Part shown: piece after piece, positions 37,704 through 47,051 of the stretch | Layout: each line of letters begins with the position of its first letter | Numbering within the stretch: position 1 is the first letter of the stretch | The notes under the pieces: generated by a model | The model's database searches: none | The model's input: only the letters and a program-made list of their open reading frames with translations | Told to the model about the DNA's origin: nothing | Translations under genes and position numbers: made by a program | NCBI GenBank assembly: GCA_041399085.1 | Contig: JAWKTM010000009.1 | Location: 124,001 to 188,000 of the forward strand | Source of the DNA: JAWKTM01 sp041399085 | GTDB taxonomy: Bacteria > Planctomycetota > Planctomycetia > Pirellulales > Pirellulaceae | DNA: 64,000 bases | Reading direction: 5' to 3'

Positions 37704-39224
37704 ATGGAAGTGCCCCGGACCGATACGGAGATCGTGAATGCGATTCGAGTGGCATTGGCCGAACAGCTCGGCCAAGACCGCTACGATCTCTGGTTTGGTC
37801 CGCAAGTGACGCTCGCGTATCACGACGGTCAGCTACGAATCGGTTCGGCCGAAGCGTTTCGATTGGAGTGCATCCGCCGCACTTATTCCAGCGACCTGCA
37901 AGCCGCCTGTCGACAAACGCTCGACGCGTCCACGCAGCTTTACTTCGAGGTCTTGGCCGCCGCGGAAGAGCCGGAAACGGATGAGCCTGGAGACAGGGCG
38001 AAGGACGCTCCCGCCTTGTCGGTCGTTCAGTCGTCCGAGCGGTCAGCCAATACTTCAACGTCGCCGAACTCGGGCGCGAAGTCCCCGTCGCCGAAGAGTC
38101 AGTGTTCGTCCGCTTCGCAACCCAACGCCACGTCGGACTCGACGCCGGCTCACGTCAGCACCGTTCGCATTGCCAACGAGACGCCACGACGCAAATGGGC
38201 GCGGCTCGAAACTTTCGTCAATGGTCCCTGCAATGGCGTGGCGTCGATGGCCGCCGGAACGATTTTTAGCGGCCCCGCCCATGCCAACCCGCTGTTCTTG
38301 CACGGGCCGCCCGGTGTCGGCAAGACGCATTTGCTGGAAGGCATCTATTCGGCTGCTCGACGCGGCGGTCGAATAAAGCGGGCGGTGTTTCTCTCGGCCG
38401 AGCAGTTCACGAACTATTACCTGGCCGCGCTCAAGGGAACCGGTCTGCCCAGCTTTCGCCATCGGTACCGCGATGTCGATCTGTTGTTGATCGACGACGT
38501 GCAGTTTTTCGTCGGCAAGCGTTCGACGATGGCCGAACTGCAACACACGATCGACACGTTGCTCCGCGACGGACGCCGGATCGTGTTGTCCGCCGATCGT
38601 TCGCCGCACGAGCTCAACGGTTTGGGACCCGAATTAGTTCATCGCATGTCGGGCGGATTGGTCTGCCGCATCGACGCGCCCCGATACGAGACGCGGCTTG
38701 GCGTTCTTCGGCGTTTTGTGGGCGAACGCGGTTACTCGACGCCCGATTGCGTGCTCGAGATGTTGGCTCGCGAACTGCCTGGCGACGGACGGCTGCTGTC
38801 TGGTGCGTTGAACCGGTTGCACGCGTTCAGCTTGGCCAACCGGACACCGATCACGCTGGAACTGGCCGAGCAGGCGCTGGACGACTTGTTTCGTGCGGCG
38901 AAGCCCGTCGTGAAGTTGACCGACATCGACCAAGCCGTCTGCGATGTGTTCGGGCTGGAGCCGAGTACGTTGCAGTCCGATTGCCGATCGAAGTGGATCT
39001 CGCATCCGCGGATGTTGGCGATGTGGCTGGCACGCAAGTACACGCGGGCCGCGCACGTCGAGATCGGCGAGTACTTCGGTCGCCGCAGCCACAGCACCGT
39101 GATCTCGGCCCAGCAAAAGGTCGAACAATGGATCGCCAGCGATTCGCCAATCCGCGGAGCTCGCGGGGATTGGCGAATCGAAGAAGCGGTCCGGCGGATC
39201 GAGGAAAAACTGCGAACCGGCTGA
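37704..39224 (+). CDS. dnaA: Chromosomal replication initiator DnaA
   Basis: 506 residues. Domain I is recognisable at the N-terminus (LAEQLGQDRYDLWFGPQVTL), followed by a Ser/Pro-rich linker of about 90 residues. The AAA+ core has Walker A GPPGVGKTHLLEG and Walker B LLLIDDVQFF. Domain IV ends with EIGEYFGRRSHSTVISAQQK, the box-binding helix region (canonical FGGRDHSTV). DnaA melts oriC in the ATP form. No dnaN, recF or gyrB gene lies nearby, and a block of repeats follows. Confidence 0.96.
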   Translation: MEVPRTDTEIVNAIRVALAEQLGQDRYDLWFGPQVTLAYHDGQLRIGSAEAFRLECIRRTYSSDLQAACRQTLDASTQLYFEVLAAAEEPETDEPGDRAKDAPALSVVQSSERSANTSTSPNSGAKSPSPKSQCSSASQPNATSDSTPAHVSTVRIANETPRRKWARLETFVNGPCNGVASMAAGTIFSGPAHANPLFLHGPPGVGKTHLLEGIYSAARRGGRIKRAVFLSAEQFTNYYLAALKGTGLPSFRHRYRDVDLLLIDDVQFFVGKRSTMAELQHTIDTLLRDGRRIVLSADRSPHELNGLGPELVHRMSGGLVCRIDAPRYETRLGVLRRFVGERGYSTPDCVLEMLARELPGDGRLLSGALNRLHAFSLANRTPITLELAEQALDDLFRAAKPVVKLTDIDQAVCDVFGLEPSTLQSDCRSKWISHPRMLAMWLARKYTRAAHVEIGEYFGRRSHSTVISAQQKVEQWIASDSPIRGARGDWRIEEAVRRIEEKLRTG

Positions 39225-39228
39225 GCCC

Positions 39229-39929
39229 GCAAGCCCCCAGCCGCAACGGGTGAAATCCGCGCTGTGCGCGGGTCTCCCGACCCCGCACACTCTTGACCGC
39301 GCTGTGCGCGGGCAGTGCGTCTCCCGACCCCGCACACTCTTGACAGGTCTCCAGCTGCTCGGAGACCGGTGGTCAGTTTCGGCGAGGTCGGGAGACCTGC
39401 GCCCGAGCCGCGTCTCCTGCAGCGAGCGCGTGACCCGCGCCGAGCCGCGAGACCGGCGCCGACGCGTGCCACCCAACCGAATCTCTCAACGGGCTTGCGC
39501 GGCGAGCGCAACGGCGTTGTGCGCCCCGCGCAACGGGCTGGCGGCGGCAGCAACGGGCTTGCGCACCGCGGCAGCAAGCGCTCGAAGCGCGCAACGGTTG
39601 CGCGCGTTTTCCTCACAGGAAGGTGACAAAACGCCGCCCTGAGAAGCGTGCTGTGCGCGGTCTCCCGACCCCGCACTCCCTGACCGCAGGTCTGCTGCGC
39701 GGGTTCCCGACCGCACGCGACCGCCTGTGCGCGGTCCCGACCCCGCACATTCTTGACCGCAGGTCCCTGCGCCGCTCGGAGACCTGCGGTCACTTTCGGC
39801 GAGGTCTGGAGACCTGCGCCCGACGCAGTCGAGACGGCGTAGTCGGGAGACCTGCGCCGAGCGCGACCTGCGCCCGGCTCTGTGTGCAGGGCGGAGCGAA
39901 GCAGAAGCCCCAGCCGCAACGAGTGAAAT
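39229..39929. repeat. 700-base GC-rich repeat block with dispersed inverted-repeat element
   Basis: Flanked by direct repeats of about 27 bases (39229-39257 and 39902-39929, differing at two positions). Inside are at least two copies of the element with arms GGTCTCCCGACC / GGTCGGGAGACC (39271-39282 with 39386-39397; 39659-39670 with a one-mismatch partner near 39840-39852), related to the copy at 29191-29300. Open frames across it are translations of the repeat and not genes. Confidence 0.85.
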
Positions 39930-39959
39930 CAAACAGAAGTTTCCGCCGTCTAAAGAAGG

Positions 39960-41681
39960 CTACTTCTCGGCAGTTCCTGCCTCATCGGCAATCGTGATCC
40001 GAAGCTGCCCCATCACTCGAAACACCGGCAGGAACGCCGCGTAGCCGTCCGAACCTTCGAGGCTCGACGAAGTCAGCTTGAGATGCCCGACGCCGATGCC
40101 GCCGCGGCCCAGCGTGGCGTCCAACGACAACCACCGCTCGCCCGTCCAAGCCTCGGTCCACATGTGATAAGCGAAACTCGGCTCCCCCTGCTGCTCGAAA
40201 TACACCAGCCCGATCGCCACGCGAGCCGGAATCTGTCGGGCTCGGCAAAGCGCCGCCAGCAACACGGCATGCTCGGTGCAATCCCCTTCCAACGACTTCG
40301 CCACATCCGCCGCCGTTGAGAACGCCTGTGAAAAGTTCTTCGAGGTGATGCTGCGATGCACGTGGTTCTCGAGTGCGATCGCAATCGCCTCCGGATCGGT
40401 TTGATCGGCCGCGACCGAAGTCGCCATTTGCATCACGCCCGGATCGTCCGACTGAACCAAATTGTTCGGCCGAGAATCGGCGGGCTCGGGTCGAATATCG
40501 TTCGCGGCATTCGCGGCCAAATCGGCCGGCTGGCTGCCGCCCGCAACGGAACCGACCGTGTTGTTCACCGTCAGCAAAGCCGTCTGTTCGTCGACCCGTT
40601 CGATTTGCTGACGCGGCGACGGCACGAAAATCGTCGCCGGATCGACCGTCGTGGATTCAACGCGATACGTCATTTGTTTGGCGAGAAGCGGTTGTTCAAT
40701 CCGCCGATTCAACCGAATCACCGTGGCGTTCAGGATGTCGAACGACTTGTCCGTCGATTCGCGCAGCGCGTCTTCCCGCGTGGTGCGATACGTCGTTTGC
40801 TGTAGCGCCGGAACCGATGTCTTCCGCAAGTTGCCTTGCTCATCGGTCCACAACAGCGAGGCGATCGGCGTGCCGGCCAAATTCGTCACGGATTCGATTC
40901 GCAACAACTGCTCCTCGCCGCCTCGCATCTCGGTCGCTTCAAACTCAACGGCTCGCAGCGTCACGTCGGCCAGCAAGTTATAGCCGGGCTGCAATTCCTT
41001 GAGCTGCCGCGTCTCACCCGCCTTCAGCGGATTGTTCCTTAAGGATTGCTCGACCGCGAAATAGCCGGACCAATCGTCTTGCCAAGGGAGCCGCGTGGCC
41101 AGCGTCTTGCCGGTCGTCGTGGTTTCGAAATGCATGAAATCGCCGTCGACCTGGCCCTTAGTCACCGTTGACGAAGCCCCCGAGGCGATCTCCGAACGGA
41201 CCGAGATCAACCGCCCGTCGGCGTGCTGCAAGCTATCCACGACCAGCGTCTGCTGCCCCGCTTGCCCCGCACGGGCCAACGAGAGATGGCTTTCGCTATG
41301 AGTCGCGATTTGCGAATCGGCGCCTTCGCCAATCCGCTTGACCACGGTGTGACCGTAGCCGACTTTGACGCCCTGCATCGTGATCACATCCCACGACTCT
41401 TGCTCGACCGTACCTGCCGTCGCTTCGTCGACCGCCGGAAACTCCGCTCGCGCAACTTCCGTCGATTCGGCCTTCGCGGTTGTGGATAAGTCCGCCTGAT
41501 TCGCATCCGCGGCAGTTCGTTCCCCGTTATTTTGGGTGCCAGCGGGTTGATCCGTCGTGGTCCCTTGGCAACCGATGCTGGCAACGGCAAGCAAGGCGGC
41601 CAAAATCCAGAGGCGGTGGCCGAACAAGCCTCGTGGGAACCGCGTAAGCAATGTTCGATGCCCAGCGTGCAAAGCGATCAT
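39960..41681 (-). CDS. Transglutaminase-like domain lipoprotein
   Basis: 573 residues. A signal peptide with lipobox (LAVASIGC) precedes an Asn/Thr-rich linker and a long beta-rich region. The C-terminal domain has the papain-like transglutaminase pattern: the Cys in GDCTEHAVLLAALCRARQIP, the His in AYHMWTEAWTGERW and the Asp in LSLDATLG. Such domains act as proteases or isopeptide enzymes in the envelope. Its ribosome-binding site is weak. Confidence 0.85.
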   Translation of the reverse strand: MIALHAGHRTLLTRFPRGLFGHRLWILAALLAVASIGCQGTTTDQPAGTQNNGERTAADANQADLSTTAKAESTEVARAEFPAVDEATAGTVEQESWDVITMQGVKVGYGHTVVKRIGEGADSQIATHSESHLSLARAGQAGQQTLVVDSLQHADGRLISVRSEIASGASSTVTKGQVDGDFMHFETTTTGKTLATRLPWQDDWSGYFAVEQSLRNNPLKAGETRQLKELQPGYNLLADVTLRAVEFEATEMRGGEEQLLRIESVTNLAGTPIASLLWTDEQGNLRKTSVPALQQTTYRTTREDALRESTDKSFDILNATVIRLNRRIEQPLLAKQMTYRVESTTVDPATIFVPSPRQQIERVDEQTALLTVNNTVGSVAGGSQPADLAANAANDIRPEPADSRPNNLVQSDDPGVMQMATSVAADQTDPEAIAIALENHVHRSITSKNFSQAFSTAADVAKSLEGDCTEHAVLLAALCRARQIPARVAIGLVYFEQQGEPSFAYHMWTEAWTGERWLSLDATLGRGGIGVGHLKLTSSSLEGSDGYAAFLPVFRVMGQLRITIADEAGTAEK

Positions 41682-42188
41682 TCGTCCATCTCGTATATTG
41701 GGGTCGGCGTAAGAGAGTCAGCTTATCCGTCAAATCCGACAAGCGTTCCATGACCAGTAACTTGTCGCGCGGCGGAGTATACCAGAGTTTGTCTGAAAAC
41801 CGGACAGGAATCGGTCCCGCCGGCCGGCCATTGCCGCGACCGCGAGGCGGCAAACTTTTCGCACGCTGAATTAATGTGGCGACCCAGGGAAAATCAAGGC
41901 GTCGCGCTGCCGGTTTTCGGCAGCTTGCCAAACAGGGCGGTGCTAGACTTCCGCAGAGTGATCTGGGTCCGCGGCTTTGGGGCAGACCACGTGTCTCCAG
42001 TGCGCGATTCGTCCACAGCGACCGATTGTTCTGATTGTGCTTGTTTCAGCGGTCACTTTTCGGAAGCCTAAATCACCTCTTTGTTGGACACGGATGCGTG
42101 GCACAAACGGTGACCTAGGATTTCGATGTAATCATTCCGCTACCGCGAACAACAATGACGCTCGCGAACAGAGACCGAGGATCGAGCC
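41682..42188. other. 507-base divergent intergenic region, no gene found
   Basis: Upstream of both the transglutaminase lipoprotein and the gene at 42189. Open frames overlapping the start of the lipoprotein gene show no family resemblance. Nothing recognisable apart from presumed promoters. Confidence 0.5.
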
Positions 42189-42884
42189 ATGGGGTTCTTA
42201 AAAAAGTTTTTCCGTAATGTGTTACACGAAGGGGCGCCAAGTATACGTACCAGCAACAGTTTTGAACAACTGACGGAGGAAGAGTTGCAAGCCCATCTTG
42301 GTGTCGAACGATATGGCAAGTTCCTGCTGACCGACGCGGTTCGCCCGTCGTATGATTTGCAAGTCGTGCCACAGCAGGGTTATCGCCGCGATGTTTACCA
42401 CGACCAGGAAGCCGGGACGAAGATCCCCGTGCTGATGGCCGCCGCATCCCGCGAAGTGTTATTTGATTTGTTCATGGAACTGATCGAACCGCTGGGAACG
42501 GAAGTGGACGTGGTATTGGAAACCAGTCATACGCGCGATAGCGCGGGCCACACGGATTTGTACCGTGAGCACATTGATGTCGTGATCTTACAAAGCATCC
42601 TCTGGGATTTCGAGGAATGCCTGTTGAACGACGGCTGTGCGGGCATCGCGGTCTTGAATCCGGCTCGCCCTCAAGAAGTGCAGTTCGACGAGCATAAGAT
42701 GCTGATCGTCTATGGCGAACCGCTCGACCAGTTTGAAGCCATCCTGAAAAACGCGGGCATTCCGCGCGATGATTCGATGCGGTTTATCACCGAAGCCGAG
42801 CATGTCCACTCATCCAGCGATCGCTTCGCCGAGCAATTCGAGGAGTTGAAGACGCGGCTGGGCATGGACTTGAACTACTGTTAG
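42189..42884 (+). CDS. Conserved hypothetical protein
   Basis: 231 residues, soluble, acidic, with GAGG before the start. It lacks signal peptide and membrane spans. Segments such as VLMAAASREVLFDLFMELIE and HIDVVILQSILWDFEECLLN suggest an alpha/beta fold. I do not recognise the family. A clean terminator follows, so it is likely a single-gene unit. Confidence 0.8.
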   Translation: MGFLKKFFRNVLHEGAPSIRTSNSFEQLTEEELQAHLGVERYGKFLLTDAVRPSYDLQVVPQQGYRRDVYHDQEAGTKIPVLMAAASREVLFDLFMELIEPLGTEVDVVLETSHTRDSAGHTDLYREHIDVVILQSILWDFEECLLNDGCAGIAVLNPARPQEVQFDEHKMLIVYGEPLDQFEAILKNAGIPRDDSMRFITEAEHVHSSSDRFAEQFEELKTRLGMDLNYC

Positions 42885-42917
42885 CCGCGCCAAAACAATT
42901 CGATCTGACCCACAGCC

Positions 42918-42960
42918 ACAGCCGAGCGGATGTTTCCAACAACGCTCGGCTGTTTGTGCG
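42918..42960 (+). terminator. Rho-independent terminator
   Basis: Perfect 11-bp stem ACAGCCGAGCG (42918-42928) and CGCTCGGCTGT (42943-42953), followed by TTGTG. It ends the transcript of the gene at 42189. Confidence 0.8.
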
Positions 42961-43027
42961 CGCACCCATCCCACAATATTACCGGAGGGCTCGCGCCCTA
43001 CCGCTTATAACAATGCGTTCGGTGATG

Positions 43028-43474
43028 TTACTCACCCTTATAAACCAGCGGCACTAATACGGTCCAACCAATGGCCATCAATGTTCCGGGCCATGTCTCA
43101 AAACTCTCGCCGTAGATCGCTTGGAAGGGTCCGCCGATCACGTATAGCCAGATAACAAAGGCCACGAAGGAGAATGCGACCGCCGCCTTCTGGCACTTAC
43201 CAGTCGCGGGATCTTTGGTCGCTTGGCAACGGATCACAATCAGTAGAGCTCCACAAAACAGTGCCCAAGCAATCAACCACTTGGATTGATCCTGCGGCAC
43301 GGCGGCCGCACCGGCCGTATAGGCGGCGATGATCTCACCCGGAATCATCTTCAATAGCCGCTCCATGAAATCATCGCCGGATGCAGCGGAGGGGGCCGCG
43401 CCGCTTCGTGGCGTTGGACCTGGTCCCGGCGCTGGCGCCGTAGAAGGCGGATTCACTCGCAGAAAACTATGCAT
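43028..43474 (-). CDS. Small membrane protein of unknown function
   Basis: 148 residues. A Pro/Ala/Gly-rich N-terminus is followed by ERLLKMIPGEIIAAYTAGAA and three hydrophobic spans (WLIAWALFCGALLIVI, VAFSFVAFVIWLYVIGG, TLMAIGWTVLVPLVY). Function unknown. Confidence 0.75.
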   Translation of the reverse strand: MHSFLRVNPPSTAPAPGPGPTPRSGAAPSAASGDDFMERLLKMIPGEIIAAYTAGAAAVPQDQSKWLIAWALFCGALLIVIRCQATKDPATGKCQKAAVAFSFVAFVIWLYVIGGPFQAIYGESFETWPGTLMAIGWTVLVPLVYKGE

Positions 43475-43737
43475 CGATACCCTTTCACTCGCAGCAATGC
43501 GATCAAGTCGCAGATGAAACTCGCCCCAAGTCGAGGCTAATTGCCATCTCGACGCATTTCAAACGGGACGCTTATCGATCGCTTGGCCACAACGACTGCG
43601 TCCCGTCCCGATTCAAGAAATAGGCGATGCCAGGAGCCCGATATTCCCCTCTCAAGCCATACATGCGGTGCGGCCGATAAAACTGATAAAGCCTCCGCAT
43701 CGGCTTTCTCCCACCATCTCGCCCGCCAAACACCGCC

Positions 43738-44451
43738 ATGCCTAATTTGCCACGATCTTGCACGGAACGAACTATCGAACCACGACGCGGCTTTCTGATC
43801 GCGAGTCTTTCGTCCTTGTTGGCCGGCTGTTCGTCGCTGAAGCCACAATGGGGATGGAATAAGTCGGCCGAAACTACGTCGCCGGAAAAGTCCATCCGCC
43901 TCACTTATCGGACGGATTCAGGGCGTTTGAACCGGGCTGCGGGAATGGGGCGGACGGTTCAGACCGTGGCCTTCCAATCCCCGCAAGCCACGCCAGTTCC
44001 GCCGTTCAGCGAGAGCACGCTGGAAATGCAGTATCCGCATCCGAGCGGCGTACCCGGCCGAGCGCTGCTGCGCGTGACGTTCGCCGCCGCGACGGAGGAC
44101 GCCGAATCGCCAAGCTGGATCGCCAAAGTGTTGGGAGACGAGGAGGAGAAACCGACCACTCCGTCGCTCGGCCAACCCGAAGTTTGGGAACAAGATATTC
44201 CCGAAGCTCACTTGGCAGCGGTGATCAAAGAGTTGAAGAAACGCAATTTCTTCGAGCGGATCAAGGTGCTGGGCGACGACGACGCGCACATCACCACCGC
44301 GATCAACGGCAATGAATTCGGCAAGCGATTTCCGGCCATCGCCGAATTGGATTCGATCATCATCAACGTCCGCCGCACCGGACGACTCGTTTCGGGAACA
44401 TCGACCACGAATCCGGCAACGACAGCGCTGTGCCGCCTGCCGCGCGTATAG
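43738..44451 (+). CDS. Lipoprotein of unknown function
   Basis: 237 residues with an N-terminal signal segment and lipobox (FLIASLSSLLAGC). The body contains a short conserved-looking part (IPEAHLAAVIKELKKRNFFE, RFPAIAELDSIIINVRRTG). No family recognised. Confidence 0.75.
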   Translation: MPNLPRSCTERTIEPRRGFLIASLSSLLAGCSSLKPQWGWNKSAETTSPEKSIRLTYRTDSGRLNRAAGMGRTVQTVAFQSPQATPVPPFSESTLEMQYPHPSGVPGRALLRVTFAAATEDAESPSWIAKVLGDEEEKPTTPSLGQPEVWEQDIPEAHLAAVIKELKKRNFFERIKVLGDDDAHITTAINGNEFGKRFPAIAELDSIIINVRRTGRLVSGTSTTNPATTALCRLPRV

Positions 44452-44860
44452 TCCGCGAAGAAGCCACGGCTTTCTGACGAAGTTGCCTCGGAGCCTTGGC
44501 ACAGTTTTCCTCATCGGCGCCTGCGACAGACCCATGCGGTGTAGTCCGCAGAACAGGAATCCGCGACTCGGAAAACCCGAGGCGACGTTCAAGCCAGCTT
44601 GCCGCCAAGTCGATGGTCGTGATAGCAGCGGTCGGTATTAAACTTTGTCCGTCGATCCGACCTTCGTGTCGGAGTTCGTCGCACGAAAGGCGGGAAGAAA
44701 ACGGCCTTGGAGCGGCAGGCGGTCCGCGCGTACAATCCCGCGGCTTTTTTGGCGGGCTTTCCGATCACGCGAGGCACACCAGCACCGCTGCCTGTCCTAC
44801 ACGTCTCGTTCCCGGTTTACAAATCGTCGCTTCACAGCGAATTCAAAGGGGGTAGCCACG
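44452..44860. other. 409-base intergenic region, no gene found
   Basis: Separates two lipoprotein genes on the same strand. Open frames here lack coding character; the frame leading into the next gene is open but has no ribosome-binding site until 44861. Confidence 0.5.
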
Positions 44861-45163
44861 ATGTCGACTCGCTGGATTCTGGCGGTGGTCTGGCTATCTC
44901 TCTCGATAACCGGCTGCGGCATCGGACCGTTCTCGCGTCCGCCAGGCACGGCGCAACAGCAACGCTATAGCGCCACGCTGCACGATCCTTATCCGGACAA
45001 TGATCTGGGCCCCGAGGTCGTCGGCGGTCGCCCCCGCGATTTCCAGCAACCTCGGGCGGAAGCCGTGCGAAATACCGCCTCGCCCAGTTCGCTGTTCCGG
45101 CTTCGCGGCAATTCAGCGCCGCCCAGTTCGCCCTGGGTTCAAGGCACTTGGTGGGCTCCTTAA
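44861..45163 (+). CDS. Small lipoprotein of unknown function
   Basis: 100 residues. AAAGGGGG eight bases ahead of the ATG fixes the start. The signal sequence ends in a lipobox (LSLSITGC); the mature part is short, Pro/Arg/Ser-rich and probably unstructured. Confidence 0.75.
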   Translation: MSTRWILAVVWLSLSITGCGIGPFSRPPGTAQQQRYSATLHDPYPDNDLGPEVVGGRPRDFQQPRAEAVRNTASPSSLFRLRGNSAPPSSPWVQGTWWAP

Positions 45164-45366
45164 GAGTCGTTGCGAAATCATTTACTCGATCGCTATGAAG
45201 GCGGCTGGGCCGAAGCCCTCCGGTAATGCGAAACCGAGAGGTTCGCGTTTCTCAACCGCGACGAAACCGGAGGTCTTGCGCCCTTCCGCTTGGATGGGAT
45301 GCGAATTGCTCGGCATCGGTCTTGCAGGGACCACGACGAAAAGCCATGCAAGCACAAGGAGCCGCG

Positions 45367-46167
45367 ATGATTATCGATTGCCACACGCACCTGAACAACT
45401 ATCACGAGGAGCATGTTCGTTCGATCGACGAGTGCTTGGATCAGCTTCAAGCGGAGATGCAAGCCAACGCGATCGACTACGCGATGGTGCTGAGTTCCTA
45501 CAAAGTCACGCCGCACCGACCGCCGACTCGCGATGTTGTACGGGCGACACGCGACTACAAAAACATCTTCACGGTGGCCGGGATCAGCGTCACGCATTAC
45601 AAGGAACGCGATCTCCGCGAACTGGCGGACTTTCTGGCTGACGGCCTGGTGCGAGGATTAAAACTGTATCCCGGCTACGAACCGTTTTATCCGCATGATG
45701 CCCGCTGCCAAGTAATCTACGAATTGGCCGCCGAATACGATGTGCCGGTGATGATTCACACCGGCGACACGTATTCGCCGCAGGGCAAAGTGCGTTACAG
45801 CCATCCGCTGCACATCGACGATGTCGCCGTGGATCACCCCAATGTGAAGTTCGTGATTTGTCATATGGGCAATCCGTGGATTCGCGATTGCATGGAAGTG
45901 GTCTACAAGAACAGCAACGCGTACGCGGATGTCTCGGGATTGGTCCTGGGCGATTTCACGGACAACTTCGAGCGGTACATGGTCGAGCAAGTGCGCGAGA
46001 TGCTGCTGTACGCGGGCGAACCACGCTATTTGCTGTATGGCAGCGACTGGCCGATCTGCTCGATGAAGTCCTACTTGAAATTCATGAACAGCCTGGACCT
46101 CGCGCCTAAATCGCGCGAGATGATCATGTGGAGAAATTCCGCCGAGCTGTTCAAGCTGGCGCTCTAA
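45367..46167 (+). CDS. Amidohydrolase-2 family metal-dependent hydrolase
   Basis: 266 residues from the ATG at 45367 (AAGGAG upstream). It starts with the metal-binding pattern MIIDCHTHLN, has VPVMIHTGDTYSP and NVKFVICHMGNPW for further ligands, and ends with LLYGSDWPICSM, the usual Asp. This is a TIM-barrel hydrolase/decarboxylase of the PF04909 type. The substrate cannot be told. Confidence 0.9.
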   Translation: MIIDCHTHLNNYHEEHVRSIDECLDQLQAEMQANAIDYAMVLSSYKVTPHRPPTRDVVRATRDYKNIFTVAGISVTHYKERDLRELADFLADGLVRGLKLYPGYEPFYPHDARCQVIYELAAEYDVPVMIHTGDTYSPQGKVRYSHPLHIDDVAVDHPNVKFVICHMGNPWIRDCMEVVYKNSNAYADVSGLVLGDFTDNFERYMVEQVREMLLYAGEPRYLLYGSDWPICSMKSYLKFMNSLDLAPKSREMIMWRNSAELFKLAL

Positions 46168-46206
46168 CGGAATGGCTGGAGAATCGCCAAGCCAAGAAAC
46201 GAGCAC

Positions 46207-46260
46207 AGCCGTCGCCCGCCGGCTTGCCTGGGAGATTGGCCAGCGGGCATGGCGACGGCT
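46207..46260 (+). terminator. Terminator-like hairpin after the amidohydrolase gene
   Basis: Arms AGCCGTCGCC (46207-46216) and GGCGACGGCT (46251-46260), with further inner pairing of GCCCGC and GCGGGC. The downstream bases are only modestly T-rich, so this is a likely but not ideal terminator. Confidence 0.5.
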
Positions 46261-46302
46261 GATGTCGTCTGGGATTTGAGTTTGCAATCTCGGCGACCTC
46301 GA

Positions 46303-46796
46303 TCAAGGCAACATGTTGCCGGCAAGATCGCGGGCCGAACGGCATGACGACCGGGGCCTTAATCCTTCGAGCCCATATCTTGCCCGGAAAGCGTCTTGCA
46401 TCAGTTCTTCTTCCAGCGTTTCGTCGTGGAATTGCGTAGAACTCGTCGAACGCCGCCGATGCTTCATCCAGCAATTGTCCTTCGGCAACCGTTCGGCACA
46501 GCGGGCGCACAACCTGCAGTCGCTCGCACAACGAAACATGCTGAGCCCGCAGCCGCTTCGGACCGTGGCTTCAAGTGCGCGTCAGCCTCGACATCGCGGA
46601 AGAATCCGCCGTTCTCCTCGTGATCAAAGTGAGCTCGCAACACCATTGTCAATTCAACCAACAGGTCAATCAGCGTCGAAACACACGTGCGTTCATCGCG
46701 AACCGCCTCGCGAACTTCGCCCAACACGTCGCGTAGCCGATGATGCTCGTCGGCCAATTGCTCCAGTTGTCCATCTCGTAGGTTCATGGCTGCCAT
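46303..46796 (-). pseudogene. Hemerythrin-domain protein, broken by two frameshifts
   Basis: The N-terminal frame from 46796 carries EHHRLRDVLGEVREAV and LRAHFDHEENGGFFRDV, as in hemerythrin HHE-cation-binding proteins. Near 46545 the sense moves to a second frame (VSLCERLQVVRPLCRTVAEG, LLDEASAAFDEF), and near 46440 to a third (FHDETLEEELMQDAFRARYG), which carries the C-terminal ligand region and ends at 46303. Two single-base indels explain it. Members bind di-iron and sense or store oxygen or NO. Confidence 0.65.
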
Positions 46797-47051
46797 GGTT
46801 CATTCTCCCGGTCTACATGGTCAATTCCAGCCGCCACGTCGCTTGTCGCCAGTGCGATTTCGCGGTCCCGATTCGCGGCCTTCCGATATCAGGACTTTGA
46901 TATCCACATTAACGATCGTATCGGCGCAAGTCAATCCGTGCATCCAGTCAAATTGGCAATCGCATTGATTGCCAGCGTCACAACCCGTCCCTTATGATGT
47001 CGCCCGCATCTTGATCGCTTTTGTTTCGCGAGAACGATAGGAAATATGCTC

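Noticed and set aside
38732..39919. Long minus-strand open frame across dnaA and the repeat block
   Set aside because: GC-rich third-position effect opposite dnaA plus repeats; the dnaA sense is clear on the plus strand.
41477..41492. Near-perfect DnaA box (TGTGGATAA)
   Set aside because: Single site inside the coding sequence of the transglutaminase lipoprotein, with no cluster; likely chance.
41527..41931. Minus-strand frame overlapping the transglutaminase gene start
   Set aside because: Overlaps a better-supported gene and has no recognisable domain.
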